Positions 7,544 to 15,195 of a stretch of 41,531 nucleotides of DNA are shown here, in pieces; within the stretch, counting starts at the first letter, position 1; the number at the start of each line of letters is the position of its first letter. Both the position numbers and the translations under genes were made by a program. The stretch is from assembly GCA_023261185.1 (NCBI GenBank), contig JALRJN010000062.1:1-41531 (forward strand), read 5' to 3'. The notes beneath the pieces were generated by a model. It did no database searches and had not been told where the DNA came from. It saw only the letters and a program-made list of their open reading frames with translations. This DNA is from Porticoccus sp. (GTDB lineage: Bacteria; Pseudomonadota; Gammaproteobacteria; Pseudomonadales; Porticoccaceae).

Positions 7544-7566
7544 CGGCACCAGTGCCGTTATTTTTT
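7544..7566 (+). terminator. Intrinsic terminator of the porin gene
   Basis: CGGCA-CCAG-TGCCG (7544-7557) is a short GC stem followed directly by TTATTTTTT on the plus strand. With the 7509-7535 stem it makes a tandem pair between convergent genes. Confidence 0.7.
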
Positions 7567-8048
7567 CACTTCCCGCAGCCCTTGTCCCCATGAACATGGC
7601 CGTGGTCGCGCTCTTCCTGCGTTGATTCACGCACATCCACAATTTCCACCTCAAAGGTCAGAGTCTTACCCGCTAAAGGGTGGTTGATGTCGATATCCGC
7701 ATTGAACTTGCCTACCTTGAGGATAGTCACCGGGCGCAAACCTTCTTTGGTACGCAGGGGAACCGTCATGCCAGGCTCCAGCTTGCCTTCATAATGCAGG
7801 TTTTTCAGCCCCACACGCATTTCGTTGTCAGTCAACAATCTTCCATAGGCCATTTCAGGCGGCAGGGTAATGCTGTACTTGTCTCCCGGCTCCTTGCCCA
7901 GCATGGAGGCTTCGAGCGGTTCAATCATATTCCGGTAGCCGCAAATAAAGGTCGCAGCTTCCTCATTCTGGGAAGTCTCGACGACTTCGCCATTTTCGTC
8001 AGTCATGGTGTAGTGGAAAGCCACCACAGCATTGTCTTGTACTTTCAT
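7566..8048 (-). CDS. slyD: FKBP-type peptidyl-prolyl cis-trans isomerase, SlyD-like
   Basis: A 160-residue SlyD-type protein: an FKBP domain interrupted by the insert-in-flap chaperone domain. It shows NAVVAFHYTMTDENGEVVETS at the N-terminus, FICGYRNMIEPLEASMLG (the GxxxxIxGLExAL-like segment), MAYG, the insert domain about residues 72-128, and INHPLAGKTLTFEVEIV, the closing FKBP signature. The C-terminal tail is short but metal-binding in character (HGHVHGDKGCGK), much shorter than in E. coli SlyD. SlyD family members catalyse prolyl isomerisation in the cytoplasm and can bind nickel. The FKBP active-site aromatic positions are not fully canonical, so the catalytic rate cannot be judged. It is the last gene of the minus-strand run. 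Confidence 0.88.
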   Translation of the reverse strand: MKVQDNAVVAFHYTMTDENGEVVETSQNEEAATFICGYRNMIEPLEASMLGKEPGDKYSITLPPEMAYGRLLTDNEMRVGLKNLHYEGKLEPGMTVPLRTKEGLRPVTILKVGKFNADIDINHPLAGKTLTFEVEIVDVRESTQEERDHGHVHGDKGCGK

Positions 8049-8100
8049 AACGTCAGTAATCCTGGATCGGCAAATCGGCGCACATTATGGTGGCCTGTGA

Positions 8101-8889
8101 CTAGGCTGGCAAGACCTGGTAAAAACCGTTAGAGATACTGACGGTCAACGGCATATCAAACAGCGACGACAGATGATTGTCAGTCAGCAGGTCGGCTTTG
8201 TAGCCATCGGCCACCACACTGCCATTGGCGATAAAGACCACACGCTCAATTTCAGGGGGAATCTCGTGAATATGATGGGTAGCGAGAAGAATGGTTTTTC
8301 CACGCTGTAACAGTTCGCGGATGCCATTGAGATAATGATAGGTGGCATTCAGATCAAGCCCGCTGGTGGGCTCATCGAGAATCAGATGCTCAGGATTGTG
8401 AATTAGAGCGCGACCGAGCAAACAGCGGCGCTGCTGACCCGTGGACATCTGCTTGTAGGGTCGTCCCGCCAAGTCGGAGATTCCCAACTCTTCCAGCACC
8501 GCCCTGCCCCGGGTCAATTGCTCGTCCGTTACATCCTGATAATGAAACAGGCCAATGGAGTTGTGCAGACCAGACACCACCACACCGAGCCCACTAACAT
8601 CCGGCACAAAACCCTGTTGCAGGTCGGCGGACACCAGGCCGATTTTTTCCCTCAATTCCCAGAGTATGGGGCGATCATGGCCCAGGATTCGCACGTGGGA
8701 CTCATCATTTACCACCGGGTACAGCTCACGGGTCAGCAGTTTAAGTAAGGTGCTTTTACCGGCGCCATTGGGCCCGATAATGGCCGTGCTCTGCCCCTGC
8801 TCTACCGACAGTGAAAAGCCATCGAAGACTTTTTTATTGTCGCGGTAAACCGTGGCGTTATGAATATCAAGAAGCCTGGGTATTTTCAT
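8101..8889 (-). CDS. ABC transporter ATP-binding protein without a partner permease nearby
   Basis: A 262-residue single nucleotide-binding domain. Walker A is GPNGAGKST (about residues 39-47), the Q-loop region is VSADLQQGF, the ABC signature is MSTGQQRR, Walker B is HLILDEPTSGLD, and the switch His is in LLATHHIHEI. The signature (STGQQ instead of LSGGQ) resembles the ModF/YlmA subgroup of ABC ATPases. No membrane permease or binding protein is next to it, so its partner is elsewhere or it acts alone. It lies 38 bases after lipA on the same strand and may be part of that transcript. Confidence 0.88.
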   Translation of the reverse strand: MKIPRLLDIHNATVYRDNKKVFDGFSLSVEQGQSTAIIGPNGAGKSTLLKLLTRELYPVVNDESHVRILGHDRPILWELREKIGLVSADLQQGFVPDVSGLGVVVSGLHNSIGLFHYQDVTDEQLTRGRAVLEELGISDLAGRPYKQMSTGQQRRCLLGRALIHNPEHLILDEPTSGLDLNATYHYLNGIRELLQRGKTILLATHHIHEIPPEIERVVFIANGSVVADGYKADLLTDNHLSSLFDMPLTVSISNGFYQVLPA

Positions 8890-8927
8890 TTATTCTGATC
8901 CAGCGCTATACAGCAAAAGACTGCCGG

Positions 8928-9908
8928 CTATTTAACCTGTTCGCCCTTTGCCTGTTTGTCGGCATGGTAGGAAGACCGTACCAGCGGACCTGAAGCGACT
9001 TGGCTGAAACCGATACTGTGGCCATATTCCGCATACTCGGCAAATTCATCCGGGTGCACGAAGCGGTCTACGGGCAGATGGTTTTTGGAGGGCTGCAGGT
9101 ACTGCCCAACGGTCAACATATCGACATCGTGGGCGCGCAGATCATCCAGCGTGCGCATCAGCTCGTCCTTGGTTTCACCAAGCCCCACCATCAGTCCTGA
9201 CTTGGTAGGTACATTGGGGTTCAGGCGCTTGTATTCCTGTAGCAGTTTCAGGGACCAGGCATAGTTGGCACCCGGACGCGCCTCTCGGTACAGCCTTGGC
9301 ACGGTTTCCATATTGTGGTTGAAAACATCCGGTGGCGTGGCGGTAAGAATCTCCAGAGCAGGGTCCATACGACCACGAAAATCCGGTACCAGAATTTCGA
9401 GTTTCAGCGCCGGGCTGAGGAGTCGGGCTTCCCGAATACAATCGGCAAAATGCTGGGCACCACCATCGCGCAGATCATCACGGTCGACAGAAGTGATCAC
9501 CACGTAGCTTAACTGCATTTCGTGGATGGCCTTTGCCAGATGTGCCGGCTCTTCTGCATCCAGGGGGTTGGGTTTACCATGACCCACATCGCAGAACGGG
9601 CAGCGACGGGTACAGATTTCCCCCATAATCATGAAAGTTGCCGTACCGTGACTGAAACACTCGCTGAGATTGGGACAGGCTGCCTCTTCACATACCGTCG
9701 CCAGCTTGTTCTTGCGCAGTATGTTTTTGATTTCCTGTACCTTGGGGGACGATGAGACCCGGATACGCATCCAGTCGGGCTTGCGCTGGATTTCCTCTGT
9801 GGGGATCACCTTCACTGGGATCCGTTCCACCTTGTCCGCACTGCGTAGTTTCTCGCCCTGCTGAAGGCGGCGAGTGCGTTTTGGCGGAACTACGTTGGTA
9901 TCAGTCAT
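8928..9908 (-). CDS. lipA: Lipoyl synthase LipA
   Basis: A 326-residue radical SAM enzyme that inserts two sulfurs into octanoyl groups on lipoyl domains. The auxiliary cluster motif [12 protein letters not shown] (Cx4Cx5C) is followed by the radical-SAM motif CTRRCPFC (CxxxCxxC), and the C-terminus carries the conserved RSSY(H) segment whose Ser ligates the auxiliary cluster. All key residues are present and length is normal. The start was set at ATG 9908 ([10 protein letters not shown]); the frame is open to TTG 9926 but the extra residues are atypical. It follows lipB by 27 bases, so octanoyl transfer and sulfur insertion are encoded together. Confidence 0.96.
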   Translation of the reverse strand: MTDTNVVPPKRTRRLQQGEKLRSADKVERIPVKVIPTEEIQRKPDWMRIRVSSSPKVQEIKNILRKNKLATVCEEAACPNLSECFSHGTATFMIMGEICTRRCPFCDVGHGKPNPLDAEEPAHLAKAIHEMQLSYVVITSVDRDDLRDGGAQHFADCIREARLLSPALKLEILVPDFRGRMDPALEILTATPPDVFNHNMETVPRLYREARPGANYAWSLKLLQEYKRLNPNVPTKSGLMVGLGETKDELMRTLDDLRAHDVDMLTVGQYLQPSKNHLPVDRFVHPDEFAEYAEYGHSIGFSQVASGPLVRSSYHADKQAKGEQVK

Positions 9909-9935
9909 GACAGCGGCATGCCTCAAAGATTCGTT

Positions 9936-10625
9936 TCAGGATGCAGGCGCCTGCTGCGAATGCAGCAGTGGATGGTCGCCTTCCACACGGTGCGTATTAT
10001 ACCCCAGCTTGCTGGTCAAAATATCAGCAAGGTACTCTGACACCTCTTGCAGGGTGACCTTGTTCTGTAACAGATCGTTCATCTGGGTCATGGGCACGCC
10101 GAGCCCGCAGGGATTGATGCGAGCCCAGGGACTGAGATCCATATCAACGTTGAAATTGAGCCCGTGGTAACTGCAACCGCGACGCACCCGCAGTCCCAGA
10201 GAACCGATCTTGGCACCATTTTCAACGTAAACACCAGGGGCATCAGGCCTTGGGGCGGCTGTAATGCCCCAGTGTGCGAGTGTTTCCACCAGCGCAGCTT
10301 CAATGAGCGAGACCAGATCGCGCACCGTGATACCCAGTCGTTTCAGGTCAATGAGCAGGTACCCGGTAATCTGGCCCGGGCCGTGATAGGTCACATGGCC
10401 ACCGCGATCACTCTGAACCACCGGAATGTCACCAGGCATCAGGATGTACTCCTGTTTCCCCGCCTGCCCCTGGGTAAACACCGGCTCGTGCTCAAGCAAC
10501 CAGATTTCATCCGGTGTCTCGGCATTGCGTGTAGAAGTGAGCGTTTTCATCGCTTCGAAGGTATCGGCATAGGCACGACACCTCAGGTAGCGGATGATTA
10601 GAGGCAAGTCAGGTACTGTCGACAT
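9936..10625 (-). CDS. lipB: Lipoyl(octanoyl) transferase LipB
   Basis: A 229-residue protein that transfers octanoyl from acyl carrier protein to lipoyl-domain lysines. Family motifs are in order: WLLEHEPVFTQGQAG (HxPxxTxG), the RGGHVTYHGPGQITGYLL box, VENGAKIGSLGLRVRRG with the catalytic-site Lys, YHGLNFNVDMDL, and INPCGLGVPMTQM carrying the acyl-accepting Cys. Length is in the family range. The ATG at 10625 starts 23 bases after the ybeD stop. The order ybeD-lipB-lipA is the same as in E. coli and pseudomonads, which supports the assignment. Confidence 0.96.
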   Translation of the reverse strand: MSTVPDLPLIIRYLRCRAYADTFEAMKTLTSTRNAETPDEIWLLEHEPVFTQGQAGKQEYILMPGDIPVVQSDRGGHVTYHGPGQITGYLLIDLKRLGITVRDLVSLIEAALVETLAHWGITAAPRPDAPGVYVENGAKIGSLGLRVRRGCSYHGLNFNVDMDLSPWARINPCGLGVPMTQMNDLLQNKVTLQEVSEYLADILTSKLGYNTHRVEGDHPLLHSQQAPAS

Positions 10626-10648
10626 ATAAACGGGTTGGATTCCAGCTC

Positions 10649-10918
10649 TTACAAGACCATCTGTACCAGCGGGTGATCTTTCAGGTCGGCAAAGATGGCC
10701 TGAAGCTGTGTTTCCCCGGTTGCAGTAATCGTGACAGTGATGGATTGAAAATTGCCTTTACGGCTGTCCCTTACAGTTATCGTCGCCTGATCAAATCCCG
10801 GCGAGTGGCGCTCCATAGTTTCAATCACCAGGTTGTGCAGTTCGCCACCGGCACTACCAACCACCTTGATGGGGTAATCACAGGGAAATTCAATTTTCGG
10901 TGCTTCTGGTGTCGACAT
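10649..10918 (-). CDS. ybeD: DUF493 / YbeD family protein (UPF0250)
   Basis: An 89-residue protein of the YbeD family: IEFPCDYPIKVVGSA at the N-terminus, VIETMERHSPGFDQATITVRDSRKGNFQSITVTI in the middle and a LKDHPLVQMVL tail. The fold is a small ferredoxin-like alpha/beta sandwich similar to the ACT-type regulatory domain of D-3-phosphoglycerate dehydrogenase; function is unknown. Its ATG overlaps the dacA stop by one base (TGATG), indicating translational coupling with dacA upstream. The conserved dacA-ybeD-lipB-lipA order is preserved. Confidence 0.95.
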   Translation of the reverse strand: MSTPEAPKIEFPCDYPIKVVGSAGGELHNLVIETMERHSPGFDQATITVRDSRKGNFQSITVTITATGETQLQAIFADLKDHPLVQMVL

Positions 10919-12069
10919 CAGGAAAAGATACCTATGAAGAATCGCTTAATGGCATCCCAGAGACGGGAGAAAATTCCCGCTTCCTCCACTGACCTGTCTG
11001 CCACCAGCGCTGTTTCCAGCAGGGGTTCCCCCTCAAAGCTAATGGTCAGACTACCCAGCGACTGGCCCCCAGTAAGCGGCGCTTCGATGTCCTCATCGGA
11101 CACCACCTGGGCTTCCAGTTGATCTTTTGAGCCGCGGGGGATCGTCAGGTACAGATCCTCAGGCACAACCAGGTTGACGCTGTCTTCTACGCCGTACCAG
11201 ACCCGGGCGCTTTCTTTCAGAATGTCGCCAGCACTGTAGACTTTGCCGGTTTCATAGTAGCGAAAGCCAAATGACAGCAGTTTTTGTGACTCCCTGGCAC
11301 GGGCCTCTTCACTGCTGGTTCCCATCACCACTGATATCAGGCGCATGTTATTGCGCACGGCCGAAGCCACCAGGCAAAACCCTGCCTCTTCGGTATGGCC
11401 GGTTTTCAGGCCATCCACCGAGCTATCCCGCCACAACAGGCGGTTGCGGTTGGGTTGTTTGATATCGTTGTACTCGAAATATTTCTCAGCATAGATATCG
11501 TAGTGTTCCGGGTAATCCTGTATCAAGGCACGTGCCAGCAGAGACAAATCGCGAGCCGTTGTTAGGTGGCCGTCTGAGGGCCAGCCAGTGGCATTGTGAA
11601 AGGTTGTGTTTTTCATACCCAGCAACTGGGCCTGCTGGTTCATGACATCGGCAAAAGCACTTTCACTACCTGCCAGGTACTCCGCCAGAGCCACAGATGC
11701 ATCGTTACCGGACTGAATGACCACACCACGCAGTAAGTCCATCAGCGGCACCTGTGTCCCCTCACGGACAAACATTTTTGAACCACCCATTTTCCAAGCT
11801 GTGACGCTGATGGGGACCATGTCCTGTTCCTTGATTTTGCCGTTGTGCAATTCAGCGGCAACGATGTAACTGGTCATCATCTTGGTCAGGCTGGCGGGGG
11901 GCAATTGCTGATCTGCGTTGTGCTCCACCAGGACTTTCCCGGTGTTGGCATCCATCAGTATCCAGGCGGAAGCAGCCAGTTCCGGTGGAGCCGGAATAAG
12001 AATTTTGGCTTGAGAGAAAGCCGGTAACAGGGACAGTAACAACCCGATGGAAAGAATTTTCTTCAGCAT
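10918..12069 (-). CDS. dacA: D-alanyl-D-alanine carboxypeptidase (PBP5/6 type)
   Basis: A 383-residue low-molecular-weight penicillin-binding protein. A signal peptide (LSIGLLLSLLPAFSQA) exports it. The catalytic triad motifs are complete: SLTK (Ser60, Lys63), SGN in VIQSGNDASVAL, and KTG in GLKTGHTEEAGFC. A PBP5_C domain follows, and the C-terminal FSRLWDAIKRFFIGIFS is the amphipathic membrane anchor. It trims the terminal D-Ala from peptidoglycan pentapeptides in the periplasm. The start at ATG 12069 is chosen because the signal peptide begins there; the open frame extends to 12138 but would place 23 odd residues before it. It lies between rlpA and ybeD. Confidence 0.95.
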   Translation of the reverse strand: MLKKILSIGLLLSLLPAFSQAKILIPAPPELAASAWILMDANTGKVLVEHNADQQLPPASLTKMMTSYIVAAELHNGKIKEQDMVPISVTAWKMGGSKMFVREGTQVPLMDLLRGVVIQSGNDASVALAEYLAGSESAFADVMNQQAQLLGMKNTTFHNATGWPSDGHLTTARDLSLLARALIQDYPEHYDIYAEKYFEYNDIKQPNRNRLLWRDSSVDGLKTGHTEEAGFCLVASAVRNNMRLISVVMGTSSEEARARESQKLLSFGFRYYETGKVYSAGDILKESARVWYGVEDSVNLVVPEDLYLTIPRGSKDQLEAQVVSDEDIEAPLTGGQSLGSLTISFEGEPLLETALVADRSVEEAGIFSRLWDAIKRFFIGIFS

Positions 12070-12164
12070 AAGCAACAGTTTTTTAATTGGTGTAACGATG
12101 GATGGATGAACCGGAAAGGAATACGGAAATTCTAGCACGAGGCCCGCCGGTCTTTCAGGTAAAG

Positions 12165-13043
12165 TTATTCGTAGACCACAAAGGGACTGATATTCTCCCG
12201 CTGCTGCAGCAAATTGCGCAGATTCAACAGCGTGTCATTATCGCTTAACGGTCCCACCAACACCTTGTACAGGGTTGTTGGTTGGCTTTGCTGCCTTACC
12301 ACCACGGGAACCTCCGTTAGGCTCTGCACTTTCTGCGACAACGTCGAGGCGGCCGTGTGTGTGGAAAAAGCGCCCACTTGGAGGTAAGTATTACCCGGCA
12401 GACTATAGTCATCGGCACTGGCCACCGGCTGCGCCGAAGGAATCACGCTGGGCTGACTGTAGATATGCGGCTGTTCCACAGAATTTTTCTGGTACTTAAG
12501 CGGATCGATCGCTTCCACAATTACCTTTGCCGTACCCCTGTCTGAATACCCCAGCTTCTTTGCGGCAACATAAGAGAGATCAATAATGCGGTCGCCGTGG
12601 AAGGGACCGCGATCATTGACCCGGACAATCACACTGCGACCATTTTCGACATTAGTGACACGTACATAGCAGGGTATCGGCAAGGTTTTATGTGCCGCTG
12701 TCATTTCGTACATGCTGTAAGGCTCACCATTTGAGGTATTGCGGCCGTGGAACTTGTTGCCATACCAGGAGGCCATACCCTGCTGCCTGAAACCAAGACT
12801 GGAAGGTAGCACTTCGTAGGTTTTACCAAACACGGTGTAGGGGCTTTTGTTACCAGCCTTGGTAACCGGCTCTACCTTCGGCACAGCATCGGGAATATGT
12901 GCGACGTCCACATCCTTAGGCGGAGGACCATCACCATACCCGTACCCGCCTTTACTACTGCCGCTACCGCCGCAACCCTGAAACAGGAGCACAGTGACGG
13001 CCAGCACAGCCCACGGAGTAAAACGTCTAGAGATTGCTTTCAC
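12165..13043 (-). CDS. rlpA: Septal ring lytic transglycosylase RlpA (lipoprotein)
   Basis: A 292-residue outer-membrane lipoprotein. The lipobox LFQGC places the lipidated Cys at residue 24. A double-psi beta-barrel domain follows: QQGMASWYGNKFHGRNTSNGE with catalytic-type Glu, YEMTAAHKTLPIP, and IVRVNDRGPFHGDRIIDLS with the conserved Asp. The C-terminus is a SPOR domain (YLQVGAFSTHTAAS ... YKVLVGPLSDNDTL) that binds denuded septal glycan. RlpA cleaves naked glycan strands, known from Pseudomonas aeruginosa. The start is placed at GTG 13043, seven bases after a GGAG; GTG 13049 is also in frame. It overlaps the end of mltB. Confidence 0.93.
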   Translation of the reverse strand: MKAISRRFTPWAVLAVTVLLFQGCGGSGSSKGGYGYGDGPPPKDVDVAHIPDAVPKVEPVTKAGNKSPYTVFGKTYEVLPSSLGFRQQGMASWYGNKFHGRNTSNGEPYSMYEMTAAHKTLPIPCYVRVTNVENGRSVIVRVNDRGPFHGDRIIDLSYVAAKKLGYSDRGTAKVIVEAIDPLKYQKNSVEQPHIYSQPSVIPSAQPVASADDYSLPGNTYLQVGAFSTHTAASTLSQKVQSLTEVPVVVRQQSQPTTLYKVLVGPLSDNDTLLNLRNLLQQRENISPFVVYE

Positions 13044-14007
13044 CAACACGCTCCAGAATCAGCTGACTCAGCTGGTGTACCGCCATGGCATACATGGTAC
13101 TGCGATTATAACGGGTGATAACGTAAAAATTATTCAGCCCCAGCCACAGCTGCTCACCGTCCTCAGCTTCCAGCGTAAAAGGCAGGGCTTTGCTGTCTGC
13201 GGGCAACTTATCTTCGACCTGTATTCCCAACTGCGACCATTCAGCCAGGGTTTTATCCAGCGCCAGCTTATTCAATAACGTGTTATCCAGGTCACCCTCG
13301 GCGCGCGCACGGGCTACTACGGGCTCATTCATGACCCAGCCATGTTTGGCAAAATAATTGGCGACACTGCCGATGGCATCGGAGCGATTATCCCAGATGT
13401 CAGCGAAGCCATCGCCGTCAAAATCCACAGCGAAACTGCGATAGCTGCTGGGTATGAACTGACCATAACCCATGGCGCCAGCATAGGAACCGGTCAATTT
13501 GAGGGGATCCTGGCGCTGCTCACGGGCCAGCAGCAGAAACTCTTCCAGCTGACGGGTAAAAAAGGCGCTGCGAGGCGGGTAATCAAATGACAATGTCGAC
13601 AGGGCATCAATAACCCGGAACCCGCCCTTGATCCGCCCATAAAAAGTTTCCACGCCGATAATGGCAACAATCACTTCCGGTGCCACATTGTACTGTCGCG
13701 ACGCCAATTTAAGGGCTTCACGGTTGTGACGCCAGAAATCAACCCCTTCCGTAATACGTTTCTCGGTGATAAAAATTTTGCGGTAGTCCTTCCAGGGTTT
13801 GACCTTTTCTGCCGGCCTCTCCATGGCATCAATAATGGACTGTTTCTTTTCTGCATTATCGAGCAGCGCATCGATTTCACCGCGATCAAAACCGTGTTCT
13901 GCCACCATACGATCAGCAAAGGCTTTGGCCTTGGGAGAATCCAGATAACCGGCTTGCACCGAAACAGACAACAATACAGCTAACGCAAAAACCACTCTTT
14001 TTTTCAT
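13027..14007 (-). CDS. mltB: Membrane-bound lytic murein transglycosylase B (MltB)
   Basis: A 326-residue periplasmic lytic transglycosylase of family GH103. Signal peptide: FALAVLLSVSVQA. The catalytic Glu is in AIIGVETFYGRIKGG, and the family signature SYAGAMGYGQFIPSSYR and AVDFDGDGFADIWDN follow. It lacks an obvious lipobox Cys (cleavage would leave Gly-Tyr), so it may be soluble, like SltB-type paralogues, rather than lipid-anchored. It cleaves the MurNAc-GlcNAc bond to form 1,6-anhydroMurNAc. The start at ATG 14007 (MKKRVVF) fits the signal peptide. It sits between rodA and rlpA, as in pseudomonads, and overlaps rlpA by 17 bases. Confidence 0.93.
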   Translation of the reverse strand: MKKRVVFALAVLLSVSVQAGYLDSPKAKAFADRMVAEHGFDRGEIDALLDNAEKKQSIIDAMERPAEKVKPWKDYRKIFITEKRITEGVDFWRHNREALKLASRQYNVAPEVIVAIIGVETFYGRIKGGFRVIDALSTLSFDYPPRSAFFTRQLEEFLLLAREQRQDPLKLTGSYAGAMGYGQFIPSSYRSFAVDFDGDGFADIWDNRSDAIGSVANYFAKHGWVMNEPVVARARAEGDLDNTLLNKLALDKTLAEWSQLGIQVEDKLPADSKALPFTLEAEDGEQLWLGLNNFYVITRYNRSTMYAMAVHQLSQLILERVGESNL

Positions 14008-14052
14008 ATTTTCATCAAGGGCTAGGCCCTTACCCCTCACCAGCCTCAATTA

Positions 14053-15195
14053 TCAAATGGATCGTTTTTTCTCTGTACTAACCGCCATCAGCATACCAAA
14101 CCCTAACATCAGGGTCACAATGGAAGTGCCACCATAGCTCACCAGAGGCAAGGGCACCCCCACCACGGGCAAAATGCCGGAAACCATTCCCATATTCACA
14201 AACACATAGACAAAGAAAGTCAGCGTAACACTCCCCGCCAACAAGCGTCCAAACATGCTCTGGGCCCTCAAGCAGATGATGATACAACGGACAATGATCA
14301 GCAGATACAGTCCCATCAATAGCATCACACCCACCAGCCCAAACTCTTCCGCCAGCACCGCAATAATAAAATCCGTATGGCTTTCCGGCAGGAAATCCAG
14401 TTGCGACTGGGTTCCCAGCATCCAGCCTTTGCCGTGTACACCACCCGAACCAATGGCAATGGTCGACTGAATAATGTTCCAGCCGGCACCCAGTTTGTCT
14501 GCTTCTGGATTAAACATCGTCAGAATACGCTGACGCTGGTAATCGTGTAGAACGTAATACCACATTACCGGCAGCAGGGCTGTCGCCGCCACACCCGCAA
14601 ATGCAAGATACCGCTTTGGCAGCCCCGCCAGGAACAGTGCAAAAAAACCCGAAGCGGCAATCAAAATGGCGGTGCCCAGGTCTGGCTGTAATATCACCAG
14701 GACCGGCGGCAGGGCAATGAATATCAGCGCCGCTATCACATGCATGAAACGTGGCGGAATTGCTCTCTGTCCAAGGTAGCTGGCAAGCATCAAGGGCACC
14801 GCCGCCTTGAGGATTTCCGATGGCTGAAAGCGAATGCCACCAATTTCCAGCCAGCGCTGGGCTCCTTTTGCGCCGACCCCCATAAACAACACCGCCAGTA
14901 GCAACAACACACCACCGAAGTAGGGCAAAAAAGCCCATCGGGCCATCAGTCTTGGCGGCACCTGAGCGGTCGCCACCATGACAGCGCAACCCACCGCGTA
15001 GTTCACCAGCTGGTGCTGAACATAATAGAGACTCTGACCACTGGCACTGTAGAGAATAAATAAACCAACCGCTGCCAATAGGGTTAACAACAGGAACAGC
15101 GGCACATCCAGATGCACCCTCTGCCATTGGCTAGGCGCACCATAAATGGCGGCCCCGCCGGAACCCATACGGCGAACAAAATCACCCTGACTCAT
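14053..15195 (-). CDS. rodA: Rod-shape peptidoglycan glycosyltransferase RodA (MrdB)
   Basis: A 380-residue SEDS-family polytopic membrane protein (about ten helices). Family landmarks: AQRWLEIGGIRFQPSEILK, VILQPDLGTAIL with the conserved Asp of the SEDS active site, WNIIQSTIAIGSGGVHGKGW, DFLPESHTDFI, and the C-terminal LPVVGVPLPLVSYGGTS signature. It polymerises lipid II into glycan strands during elongation together with PBP2. The ATG at 15195 overlaps the mrdA stop by 14 bases, consistent with coupled synthesis of the two partners. Confidence 0.96.
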   Translation of the reverse strand: MSQGDFVRRMGSGGAAIYGAPSQWQRVHLDVPLFLLLTLLAAVGLFILYSASGQSLYYVQHQLVNYAVGCAVMVATAQVPPRLMARWAFLPYFGGVLLLLAVLFMGVGAKGAQRWLEIGGIRFQPSEILKAAVPLMLASYLGQRAIPPRFMHVIAALIFIALPPVLVILQPDLGTAILIAASGFFALFLAGLPKRYLAFAGVAATALLPVMWYYVLHDYQRQRILTMFNPEADKLGAGWNIIQSTIAIGSGGVHGKGWMLGTQSQLDFLPESHTDFIIAVLAEEFGLVGVMLLMGLYLLIIVRCIIICLRAQSMFGRLLAGSVTLTFFVYVFVNMGMVSGILPVVGVPLPLVSYGGTSIVTLMLGFGMLMAVSTEKKRSI

